From an uncultured Eubacterium sp. (GTDB taxonomy: Bacteria > Bacillota_A > Clostridia > Lachnospirales > Lachnospiraceae): DNA of 10,832 nucleotides. The stretch is from positions 1 to 10,832 of the forward strand of contig CAQBGY010000084.1 in assembly GCA_948759685.1 (NCBI GenBank), written 5' to 3'. This document shows, one piece after another, positions 1 to 5,963 of the stretch (position 1 is the stretch's first letter; every line of letters begins with the position of its first letter). The position numbers were made by a program, and so were the translations under genes. A model generated the notes under the pieces. The model worked only from the letters and a program-made list of their open reading frames with translations. It was not told the DNA's origin and searched no databases.

Positions 1-71
1 TATTCAAAAACTTATTTTCTCTTACCTATTGACTTTTGATAGTTGGTCTTTCTTTCTATCTACATTGTTTT

Positions 72-275
72 TTATTCTGGTTTATAATCTTTCAATAAAA
101 CATGGCTGACAATACAACTTACAGAAAACAATATTACAATTATTGGTGTGGATATCATAAAAAACATTTTATTCATAATTGGTATCACACATACATTAAT
201 AAAAAATAATATAAACAAAACTGTATTAATATGATTGCATATCTTACCGATTTTAATTTTCTTTTCTTCTGTCAT
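72..275 (-). CDS. Small two-helix membrane protein, function unknown
   Basis: This is a predicted 67-residue protein that I do not recognise. The frame is open further upstream, but I place the start at the ATG at 275 because GAGGA lies 7 nt before it, whereas the upstream ATG at 308 has no ribosome binding site. The protein opens with a charged cytoplasmic stretch (MTEEKKIKIGK). Two hydrophobic segments follow, at about residues 17-33 and 38-60, joined by a short turn containing IMNKMF, and a charged tail (LLKDYKPE) ends it. The expected topology is a helical hairpin in the cell membrane with both ends inside. It lies downstream of cysK on the same strand but is separated by a long hairpin and a repeat block, so co-transcription is uncertain. 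It could be a genuine small membrane protein or the remnant of a larger one. No function can be assigned. Confidence 0.5.
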   Translation of the reverse strand: MTEEKKIKIGKICNHINTVLFILFFINVCVIPIMNKMFFMISTPIIVILFSVSCIVSHVLLKDYKPE

Positions 276-317
276 ACTTATATCCTCTTTTCTTATTTTG
301 TAAAACATGGGATGCTT

Positions 318-409
318 TCAAGCCATGCAGCTCGATTTCGCTTCGCTTCTTCTCGCATCACGCTTTCCTCTCAAGCCATGCAGCTCGATTTCGCTTCGCT
401 TCTTCTCGC
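318..409. repeat. Two 39-bp direct repeats in a GC-richer intergenic patch
   Basis: Two copies of the same 39-base sequence lie at 318-356 and 371-409, separated by 14 bases. Each begins TCAAGCCATGCAGCTCG and ends CTTCTTCTCGC, and each contains the internal near-repeat CGCTTCGCTTC. The patch is visibly richer in G and C than its surroundings. It encodes nothing convincing: a short plus-strand frame running through it is simply the repeat translated. It could be a copy of a dispersed intergenic repeat family. The 14-base interval is too short for a CRISPR spacer. Confidence 0.85.
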
Positions 410-427
410 TGTCGGGCTGCGCCCTAT

Positions 428-491
428 ATAAACAAGAAATCACTTCCGTTTACAAAAGCAAGCTTTTGACACGGAATGATTTCTTGTTTAT
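428..491 (-). terminator. Long compound hairpin downstream of cysK, possible terminator
   Basis: A 64-base inverted repeat begins 12 bases beyond the cysK stop codon. The outer arms (428-442 and 477-491) pair over 15 bp. After one bulged base, TTCCGT (444-449) pairs with ACGGAA (471-476). An inner stem, CAAAAGC (453-459) with GCTTTTG (462-468), closes on two bases. On the minus strand the outer arm ends in U-rich sequence (TTTCTTGTTTATAT) rather than a clean U-run. It probably ends or stabilises the cysK transcript, but its length and layered structure are also compatible with a small mobile or dispersed repeat. A GGGC-TGC-GCCC mini-hairpin sits just beyond it at 414-424. Confidence 0.5.
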
Positions 492-503
492 GCATGACTT
501 GGC

Positions 504-1430
504 TTACGCAAAAAGTGGGGTTGAAAAATAACGTTCCGCTGTATCCGGTAATACTGTCACAACAGTTTTTCCCTTTCCTAACTTCTTAGCAAGTTTAATT
601 GCTGCTGCCACATTTGTTCCACTGGAAATTCCACACATTAATCCTTCTTTTCTCGCTAGATCCTTTGCAGTATTAATTGCTTCATCATCTGTTACAATAT
701 ATATATCATCATAGATGTTTTGATCTAATATTTCCGGAATAATTCCATCTCCAATTCCCATCTGTATATGTGTACCAATATTTCCGCCTGCCAGTATTGC
801 CGCATTTTCCGGCTCTACTGCCCATATCTCAATATCAGGATTCTGTGCTTTTAATACTGTTCCAATTCCGGTTATCGTTCCACCTGTTCCAATCCCTGAA
901 CAAAATCCATGAATAGGACCTTCCACCTGTTCCATAATTTCTAATCCGGTATGATGCCTGTGTGCTTTCACATTATTTGGATTTTCAAACTGCTGTGGAA
1001 CAAAAACATTTGGATTTTTCTCTGCCATATCTAATGCTGTCTGTAAGCATTTATCAATACATTCTCCAATGTCACCATCATCATGAATTAAAACAACCTC
1101 TGCTCCATAATGTCTGACTAATTTTCTTCTTTCTTCACTCACAGAATCCGGCATAATAATTATCGTCTTATAACCTTTTACCGCTCCAACTAACGATAAA
1201 CCAATTCCCTGATTACCACTGGTTGGCTCTACTATAATTGTATTTTCATGAAGTTTTCCTGCTGCCTCTGCCGCCTTAATCATCTCATATGCAGTCCTTG
1301 TTTTAATAGATCCGCCTACATTCAGCCCCTCAAACTTCACTAAAACCTCTGCTGAATCTTCATCTACCATATGGTTTAACCGAACCATAGGTGTATGACC
1401 TATAAATTCCAAAACATTATTATATATCAT
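504..1430 (-). CDS. cysK: Cysteine synthase / O-acetylserine sulfhydrylase family (PLP enzyme)
   Basis: This 308-residue fold-type II PLP enzyme would make L-cysteine from O-acetylserine and sulfide in the cytoplasm, the last step of sulfur assimilation. The length is usual for the family. Visible landmarks are IGHTPMVRL near the N-terminus, the PLP lysine K43 in GGSIKTR, the substrate loop TSGNQG at 70-75, the phosphate-binding loop GTGGT at 181-185, GISSGTN at 267-273 and LPDTAERY at 294-301. Two positions depart from the textbook family: TSGNTG is TSGNQG, and PDTGERY is PDTAERY. Variation in these loops could affect the preferred acyl-serine or nucleophile, so a related beta-replacement enzyme is possible. 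The start at 1430 has AAGGA 9 nt upstream. It is transcribed alone from a promoter about 55 bp upstream, divergent from the coiled-coil gene. I saw no T-box or SAM riboswitch in its short leader. Confidence 0.9.
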   Translation of the reverse strand: MIYNNVLEFIGHTPMVRLNHMVDEDSAEVLVKFEGLNVGGSIKTRTAYEMIKAAEAAGKLHENTIIVEPTSGNQGIGLSLVGAVKGYKTIIIMPDSVSEERRKLVRHYGAEVVLIHDDGDIGECIDKCLQTALDMAEKNPNVFVPQQFENPNNVKAHRHHTGLEIMEQVEGPIHGFCSGIGTGGTITGIGTVLKAQNPDIEIWAVEPENAAILAGGNIGTHIQMGIGDGIIPEILDQNIYDDIYIVTDDEAINTAKDLARKEGLMCGISSGTNVAAAIKLAKKLGKGKTVVTVLPDTAERYFSTPLFA

Positions 1431-1484
1431 AATCTGTTCCTTTTATTCATTTCTCTATTATTATATTTTTTTGTCAACTAATTT

Positions 1485-1513
1485 ATTATATCTATTCCTT
1501 TTCGATTAAGCAA
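1485..1513 (-). promoter_or_regulatory. Sigma-A-type promoter for cysK
   Basis: Read on the minus strand, TTGCTT (1508-1513) and a perfect TATAAT (1485-1490) are separated by exactly 17 bases. Transcription would start near 1478, leaving a leader of about 50 nt before the cysK ATG. The pnp promoter in this window has the same -35 hexamer and spacing. Confidence 0.75.
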
Positions 1514-1589
1514 GTACTCCTTTTAAATCTTTATACTATATGACTGTATTGAGTTTTTACATTTTTTATGTGATGTTTCCAAGAATCTA

Positions 1590-1618
1590 TTGACTAATAA
1601 AAATATGTGTATTAAACT
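1590..1618 (+). promoter_or_regulatory. Candidate promoter for the coiled-coil gene
   Basis: TTGACT (1590-1595) is followed after 17 bases by TAAACT (1613-1618). The -35 matches 5 of 6 consensus bases and the -10 only 4 of 6. Transcription would start about 28 nt before the ATG at 1653. The spacing and location are right but the -10 is weak. Confidence 0.45.
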
Positions 1619-1652
1619 GAAACTCCAATCACAAAGAAAGGAGGTAACGGCA

Positions 1653-2210
1653 ATGGATTCTAATATTACAATCGAACAAATTAGTGATTTATTTGACACC
1701 AAAATAACACAATTAAAAAATGATCTGGAACTATCCCTAGATGAAAAACTAGAAACAAAATTAGAAGAAAAGCTAGAAACAATATTAGAAGAAAAATTAG
1801 AAACAATATTAGAAGAAAAATTAGAAACGAAATTGGATAAAAAGTTAGATGAAAAATTAGATGAAAAGCTTGATGCCAAACTAGATGAAAAATTTGACGC
1901 TAAATTTGATAAAAAACTGAATCCTATATATAGCCATCTAAACAGTATAGACAATCGTCTAGATAATATAGACAATCGACTAGATAATGTAGATAAGCGG
2001 CTAGAAAATTTAGATGACAGATTAAAAAATGTAGAATTAACTCAAGAAAATAAAATACTACCAGCTATTAACGAATTAACTTCCGTTTATTTATCAACAT
2101 ATAAAACCTTTGAAAAAAAGTCCGAACAAATTGATACATTAGTCGAAGATGTAAAAGTTATAAAATTAGTATTAGAAGATCATAGTAAAAAACTACAGAA
2201 AATCTCATAG
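1653..2210 (+). CDS. Coiled-coil protein with period-4 Leu ladder and heptad repeats
   Basis: This 185-residue, highly charged, probably cytoplasmic protein has no signal peptide or membrane segment. The frame is open back to 1590, but the ATG at 1653 is chosen because AAAGGAGG lies about 8 nt before it. Residues 21-89 have Leu (Phe at 81 and 85) at every fourth position, 18 times without a miss, embedded in units such as LEEK, LETI and LDEK. From residue 96 the pattern changes to true heptads with hydrophobics at 96, 99, 103, 106, 110, 113, 117, 120, 124 and 127 (units like IDNRLDN), typical of a left-handed oligomeric coiled coil. The C-terminal 55 residues (from KILPAINEL) look helical and less repetitive. 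No catalytic motif is visible. The gene is divergent from cysK and convergent with pnp, and neither neighbour suggests a role. The encoded protein is likely real, given the strong ribosome binding site and terminator, but its function is unknown. Confidence 0.75.
   Translation: MDSNITIEQISDLFDTKITQLKNDLELSLDEKLETKLEEKLETILEEKLETILEEKLETKLDKKLDEKLDEKLDAKLDEKFDAKFDKKLNPIYSHLNSIDNRLDNIDNRLDNVDKRLENLDDRLKNVELTQENKILPAINELTSVYLSTYKTFEKKSEQIDTLVEDVKVIKLVLEDHSKKLQKIS
1713..1928 (+). repeat. Degenerate 12-base tandem repeat inside the coiled-coil gene
   Basis: The DNA encoding the period-4 ladder is a run of imperfect 12-base units (TTAGAAGAAAAA-like alternating with TTAGAAACAATA-like). Two 24-base units are identical and adjacent, at 1774-1797 and 1798-1821. 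Such arrays can change length by slippage or recombination, each step adding or removing four residues in frame. Confidence 0.75.
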
Positions 2211-2248
2211 AAATAAGGTGTCACAAAAGTGACACCTTATTTCTATGA
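2205..2248. terminator. Bidirectional hairpin terminator between convergent genes
   Basis: A perfect 20-bp stem (2205-2224 with 2229-2248) closes on an AAAA/TTTT loop, with GGTGTCAC and GTGACACC at its GC-rich tip. The stem base is A-rich on one side and T-rich on the other (AAATAA / TTATTT), so it can act on either strand. The TAG stop of the coiled-coil gene lies inside the left arm, and the pnp stop is about 55 bases away on the other side. It should terminate both transcripts. Confidence 0.85.
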
Positions 2249-2302
2249 AAATATTTTGTACATAATACTGTTATAAAGTATTTTATAACTATTTCTGCCT
2301 AA

Positions 2303-4387
2303 TTATTCTGCGTCTTTTATTGAGAAACTCATTCTTCCCATCTTGTCTTTGCCTAAGCATTTCACTTTAACTTTATCTCCAAGTGTTAAGAAGTCTTCTA
2401 CATGATTTACTCTTTCTTTAGCAATCTTTGAAATATGAACCATTCCCTCTTTGCCTGGAGCAAATTCTACAAAAGCGCCAAATTCTTTAATGCTGACAAC
2501 AACACCTTCTAACATCATACCTTCTTCAAAGTCAGTAACGATTGTTTCAATATATTTAATTGCTTTTGCAATCATATCCTTATCGACACCACAAACGGAT
2601 ACCATACCTTCGTCTGTAATATCAATCTTAACACCTGTCTCTTCAATAATCGCATTGATAACTTTACCACTCTTACCGACTACATCACCAATCTTATCCG
2701 GATCAATCTGAATCATCTCGATCTTTGGAGCATATTCATTTACTTCCTTACGTGGCTCAGCAATAGCTGGTTTCATGCAATTTTCCATAATAAACAATCT
2801 TGCTTCTCTTGTTCTTGCAATCGCACCTTCTACAATGTCTCTTGTAAGACCGTGAATCTTAATATCCATCTGGATGGCTGTGATACCTTCTGTCGTGCCG
2901 GTTACCTTAAAGTCCATATCTCCAAAGAAATCTTCTAATCCCTGAATATCTGTAAGCAATACATAATCATCATCTGTATCACCAGTTACAAGACCACATG
3001 AAATACCTGCTACCATAGCTTTTAACGGAACTCCTGCTGCCATTAATGACATACATGATGAACATGTAGAAGCCATTGATGTAGAACCATTCGATTCAAA
3101 TGTCTCTGATACTGTTCTGATAGCATATGGGAACTCTGCCTCACTAGGAAGTACCGGCATAAGAGCCTTTTCTGCCAAAGCACCGTGTCCAATTTCTCTA
3201 CGTCCCGGACCCCTGGATGGTTTTGTCTCTCCAACGGAGTATGAAGGGAAATTATAATGATGCATATATCTCTTTGTCTTAACGTTTTCGTCAAGGCCAT
3301 CAATTCTCTGTGCCTCTGATAATGGAGCCAATGTACATACATTACAAATCTGTGTCTGTCCTCTTGTAAACATTGCTGAACCATGAACTCTAGGAACAAT
3401 ATCTGTCTCACCTGCAAGTGGTCTAATCTGATCAAGAGCTCTGCCGTCCGGTCTCTTATGATCTTTTAAAATCATCTTACGAACAGTCTTTTTCTGATAC
3501 TGATAAATAGCCTCACCCAAAACTGCAAGCCATTCTTCATTTTCAGCAAAAGCTTCTTCTAATTTTTCAGTAATCTCTTTGATGTTTGCTTCTCTTGTCT
3601 GCTTATCATCAGTGAAAACTGCTACTTCCATATCTGCTGGTGGAACAATTTCCTTAATCGCATCGAATAACTCTTCAGGAATGGCACAACTTTCATATGT
3701 GTGCTTTTCCTTTCCTACCTCTGCTACAATTTTATCAATAAATTCAATAATTGTCTGGTTTACATCATGTGCCATGTAAATCGCTTCAATCATCTTATCT
3801 TCCGGAATAATATTGGCACCGGCCTCAATCATAATAACTTTTTCCTTTGTTGAAGCAACTGTTAACTGAAGATCACCATCATTCCAAACTGCCTGACTAG
3901 GATTTACAATATACTCTCCGTCCACCATACCTACCTGTGTCATCGCACATGGTCCTTCAAACGGGATATCAGAGATACATGTTGAAATCGCTGAACCTAA
4001 CATTGCAACTATTTCAGGTCTGCATTCAGGATCAACTGCCATAACTAAGTTATTTAAAGAAACATCATTCCGGTAATCCTTTGGAAATAAAGGTCTCATA
4101 GGACGGTCTATAACACGTGCTGTAAGAACTGAGTTCTCTGAAGCCTTTCCCTCTCTTTTATTAAATCCACCAGGAATCTTTCCTACAGAATACATCTTCT
4201 CTTCAAATTCAACAGAAAGCGGAAAGAAATCTACACCATCTCTAGGCTTGTCCGATGCAGTTGCTGTAGATAAAACTGTTGTGTCCCCATAGTGCATAAA
4301 TGCTGCACCATTTGCCTGTGCTGCTACTCTTCCTACATCTACTGTAAGAGTTCTGCCAGCAAGTTCCATACTAAAACTCTTGTACAT
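2303..4387 (-). CDS. pnp: Polyribonucleotide nucleotidyltransferase (PNPase)
   Basis: This 694-residue, full-length PNPase is a phosphate-dependent 3'-5' exoribonuclease that releases nucleoside diphosphates and can also add tails. It works as a ring-shaped trimer in cytoplasmic mRNA turnover. Two RNase PH-type domains occupy about residues 1-210 and 310-540, joined by an alpha-helical linker. The second carries the catalytic acidic cluster in DIQGLEDFFGDMDFK, where D486 and D492 correspond to the catalytic aspartates of the family. A KH domain follows at about 555-617 with the GKSG loop at 571-574, then an S1 RNA-binding domain at about 622-690. All domains are intact. The ATG at 4387 (MYKSFSMELAGR) fits the usual family N-terminus, although its AAGGAG lies 32 nt upstream beyond a hairpin. 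The gene has its own promoter and a structured leader. rpsO, often found next to pnp, is not present upstream here. Confidence 0.97.
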   Translation of the reverse strand: MYKSFSMELAGRTLTVDVGRVAAQANGAAFMHYGDTTVLSTATASDKPRDGVDFFPLSVEFEEKMYSVGKIPGGFNKREGKASENSVLTARVIDRPMRPLFPKDYRNDVSLNNLVMAVDPECRPEIVAMLGSAISTCISDIPFEGPCAMTQVGMVDGEYIVNPSQAVWNDGDLQLTVASTKEKVIMIEAGANIIPEDKMIEAIYMAHDVNQTIIEFIDKIVAEVGKEKHTYESCAIPEELFDAIKEIVPPADMEVAVFTDDKQTREANIKEITEKLEEAFAENEEWLAVLGEAIYQYQKKTVRKMILKDHKRPDGRALDQIRPLAGETDIVPRVHGSAMFTRGQTQICNVCTLAPLSEAQRIDGLDENVKTKRYMHHYNFPSYSVGETKPSRGPGRREIGHGALAEKALMPVLPSEAEFPYAIRTVSETFESNGSTSMASTCSSCMSLMAAGVPLKAMVAGISCGLVTGDTDDDYVLLTDIQGLEDFFGDMDFKVTGTTEGITAIQMDIKIHGLTRDIVEGAIARTREARLFIMENCMKPAIAEPRKEVNEYAPKIEMIQIDPDKIGDVVGKSGKVINAIIEETGVKIDITDEGMVSVCGVDKDMIAKAIKYIETIVTDFEEGMMLEGVVVSIKEFGAFVEFAPGKEGMVHISKIAKERVNHVEDFLTLGDKVKVKCLGKDKMGRMSFSIKDAE

Positions 4388-4398
4388 AATTTTATTTC

Positions 4399-4425
4399 GT
4401 TGCTATAATATAGCAACTTCTCCTT
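4399..4425 (-). promoter_or_regulatory. pnp ribosome binding site separated from the start by an inverted repeat
   Basis: AAGGAG (4420-4425) is the only good Shine-Dalgarno sequence near the pnp start, but it is 32 nt from the ATG instead of the usual 5-10. Two bases after it begins a perfect 9-bp inverted repeat around one central base (4399-4417, GTTGCTATA and TATAGCAAC). If the repeat folds, the effective distance from AAGGAG to the ATG drops to about 13 nt. Folding could therefore set pnp translation, and the hairpin could also be a cleavage site for control of pnp mRNA. Confidence 0.55.
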
Positions 4426-4431
4426 CTATTT

Positions 4432-4545
4432 ATTCTTCGCAGAAGAATCCGAAACTACTGGAAAAACCAGTAACTATACCTCCTTGTTACTGCCCTTTAC
4501 AGTGGCTTCGGCTTGGTTCTTCTGCATAATCATGGAAAATACCAT
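4432..4545 (-). promoter_or_regulatory. Structured pnp leader with alternative hairpins and a possible leader ORF
   Basis: In the RNA, CACTG (about 4500-4504), GCAGTAAC (about 4486-4493), GTTACTGG (about 4467-4474) and CCAGTA (4467-4472 by its partner strand) form a chain of complementary segments. CAGTAAC (4486-4492) pairs over 7 bp with GTTACTG (4468-4474), holding AAGGAGG (4479-4485) in the loop. Alternatively, TACTGG (4467-4472) pairs with CCAGTA (4456-4461) across a U5 loop. These two stems share bases and cannot coexist. A further 7-bp stem with a 3-base loop lies at 4432-4448. A 23-codon frame (ATG at 4545, beginning MVFSMIMQKN, stop TAG at 4474-4476) starts only a few bases after the predicted transcription start and ends between the two alternative arms. 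It has no Shine-Dalgarno sequence, so its translation is doubtful. The layout resembles an attenuator, but no U-run follows a stem, so any control would act on translation or RNA decay. Confidence 0.4.
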
Positions 4546-4555
4546 AATCTTAATA

Positions 4556-4584
4556 ATTATAATAGATATATATAGAAAAAGCAA
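4556..4584 (-). promoter_or_regulatory. Sigma-A-type promoter for pnp
   Basis: On the minus strand, TTGCTT (4579-4584) and a perfect TATAAT (4556-4561) are separated by 17 bases. Predicted initiation near 4549 gives a leader of about 160 nt. It lies just downstream of the pilus-operon terminator, so pnp should be transcribed independently of the pilus genes. Confidence 0.8.
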
Positions 4585-4624
4585 GTCAGAGCCTTTTAAA
4601 AAAAGATTATCAGGCTTTTGCTAC

Positions 4625-4660
4625 AAAAAACAGACATTAAGAAATATCTTTATGTCTGTT
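4625..4660 (-). terminator. Terminator of the pilus operon
   Basis: Six bases after the last sortase stop codon, AACAGACAT and ATGTCTGTT (4652-4660 and 4629-4637) pair over 9 bp. A T/T mismatch follows, then a 4-bp AAGA/TCTT extension closing on an AATA-type loop. On the minus strand the stem runs directly into a U-run (TTTTTT counting the arm end, then G), the hallmark of an intrinsic terminator. Confidence 0.85.
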
Positions 4661-4666
4661 CACAAC

Positions 4667-5233
4667 TTAATTTTCATTTAATATACACCTTACAACATAT
4701 CGGGAGTTTCCCGGAATCGTGCATGTAAATACTGTCATATCCCACTCGCCGCTTGTCATCGCTTTACTATTATAACCTCCAACAACTTCTGTATATGTCA
4801 CAGTATAATGATACTCTTCCCGATTTATATCAATAATAATTATTTCACTTCCCGTCTCAACCTCTGATAATCTTCTAAGCATACTTCGATAATTATGACC
4901 TGCCAGAATTAAATTTCTCTCTTCTAAACTTCCCAAGTATCGACATACTCCCTTTTCAGAATTTTCATTATTCCATTCTGCGCATATTGGCAGAACCACA
5001 TTAAGAGACGGGATCTTTAATACTCCAATATACTGTGAATCATTAATACGATATAACGTACCGCCATCATGATTTTGTGCATCATAATCTTCTATCCTGC
5101 GAAGAACGTCTGTTATTATTTTTTTGGATTTCATATCATGGATTTCATATTTTATAACCATCATCATTGAAATACTTATAAGGACAATTCCAACAGCCAG
5201 CAACACTTTACCAAATCTTTTTTTATTCTTCAT
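4667..5233 (-). CDS. Short sortase, last gene of the pilus operon
   Basis: This 188-residue sortase is an extracytoplasmic membrane-anchored cysteine transpeptidase. An N-terminal membrane helix (about residues 9-27) anchors it with the catalytic domain outside. The catalytic triad is visible as H113 in LILAGHNYR, C171 in VFTCTIPG and R178 in NSRYVVRC. The domain also has the IGVLKIPSLNVVLPI opening of the beta-barrel. It lacks the C-terminal membrane helix and the TLVTCTPYG signature of class C pilin polymerases, and its TCTIPGNSR active site differs from class A. I leave the class open. It may attach the finished pilus or the LPQTG protein to the cell wall, or handle a special pilin junction. 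The ATG overlaps the end of the LPQTG gene by 11 nt. The nearest purine-rich site, GGGAG, is 15 nt away, so translation is probably coupled. A hairpin terminator follows. Confidence 0.85.
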   Translation of the reverse strand: MKNKKRFGKVLLAVGIVLISISMMMVIKYEIHDMKSKKIITDVLRRIEDYDAQNHDGGTLYRINDSQYIGVLKIPSLNVVLPICAEWNNENSEKGVCRYLGSLEERNLILAGHNYRSMLRRLSEVETGSEIIIIDINREEYHYTVTYTEVVGGYNSKAMTSGEWDMTVFTCTIPGNSRYVVRCILNEN

Positions 5234-5963
5234 TTTTTAATATTCTAACTCCCAGCAAAGTCAATGCAATTCCAAAACAGCCTATTAGAACTACATTCAT
5301 TGTTTTAAGACCTGTTTGTGGTAATTTAGGATTATCATCTGTTGCTTTTGATATCTGCTCTTTTGTTGTGAAATCCTCTGTAGTATTCTCCACAGTAGTC
5401 GTTTCCTCTGTAATTACATTGGTTGTTTTTGATGTCTGCTCTACATTTCTTTCCACAATTTTAGGAATAGCATCAATATCATAAACATTATTTGCTCCAG
5501 ACTGTTTTTGTGGAACAGATAACACGAGAGGCATAATCATATACTCTTTTTCCTCTTCTATATATTTTACAGATTCAATATAATAAATCCCCTCTTTTAA
5601 TTGAGAAAAAATCCCTTTACCAAATTGATCCGTTACTGTGATTTTATCAGGTTTTAAATCAGATACTGCTAAAAGTAACTGTATCTTTTCAGCAACACCT
5701 TTTGTATCGTCCATATCTGTCAGCTGCTTTAAATCTGCTGCAATTTTATCAAAGCAAGGTTTTACAATAATTTCTCCATTTATAACATCTGCAGCTTTAT
5801 ATAAGTGAATTTCCATATTCTCAATTGTTTTCCCATTATATTTGCAAACCAAATTAATAGAAGAAAGATTTTCACCGGAGAACACAGTAAACATCATTAA
5901 TAATGACACAATATATAATGTAAATAAAAACAAAATATTCTTACAGAAATATTTTTTTATCAC
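5223..5963 (-). CDS. Small LPQTG surface protein, probable basal/minor pilin
   Basis: This 246-residue wall-anchored protein has an N-terminal hydrophobic export signal (about residues 8-28). One beta-rich pilin-type domain follows (about 32-170), including a weak prealbumin-like stretch LKEGIYYIESVKY. A Thr/Glu-rich linker (about 173-212) precedes LPQTG at 214-218, then a hydrophobic segment and the tail KNEE. The size, the extended linker and the place between two sortases fit a minor pilin that sits at the fibre base and passes the pilus to the wall. That role is inferred from position. The start is GTG at 5963, supported by AAAGGAG 7 nt upstream, and it overlaps the end of the class C sortase gene by 23 nt. 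The last residues are slightly acidic (KNEE), whereas sorting tails are usually basic, though ILKNEE follows an Arg. Confidence 0.82.
   Translation of the reverse strand: MIKKYFCKNILFLFTLYIVSLLMMFTVFSGENLSSINLVCKYNGKTIENMEIHLYKAADVINGEIIVKPCFDKIAADLKQLTDMDDTKGVAEKIQLLLAVSDLKPDKITVTDQFGKGIFSQLKEGIYYIESVKYIEEEKEYMIMPLVLSVPQKQSGANNVYDIDAIPKIVERNVEQTSKTTNVITEETTTVENTTEDFTTKEQISKATDDNPKLPQTGLKTMNVVLIGCFGIALTLLGVRILKNEE

Noticed and set aside
1..71. Possible feature in the left edge
   Set aside because: It is AT-rich sequence with no frame, hairpin or promoter strong enough to report.
318..409. CRISPR array
   Set aside because: Only two repeats are present, the interval of 14 bases is far too short for a spacer, and there are no cas genes nearby.
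1472..1477. TTGACA on the minus strand as a second cysK -35 box
   Set aside because: No acceptable -10 follows at 16-18 bases. The TATAAT nearby is only 8 bases away, and TTGCTT-N17-TATAAT just upstream explains expression.
1523..1975. Antisense 150-codon frame rich in Ser, Phe and Asn, opposite the coiled-coil gene
   Set aside because: Its repeats are only the reverse reading of the Leu/Glu/Lys repeat array. It has no ribosome binding site and overlaps a well-supported gene.
3043..3435. 130-codon minus-strand frame inside pnp
   Set aside because: It is a shadow frame of a highly conserved gene, and its composition (His-rich, no domain) is not protein-like.
4588..4618. Plus-strand terminator formed by AGCCT and AGGCT
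   Set aside because: The stem is only 5 bp with a 17-base loop, the T-run is short, and no plus-strand gene needs it.
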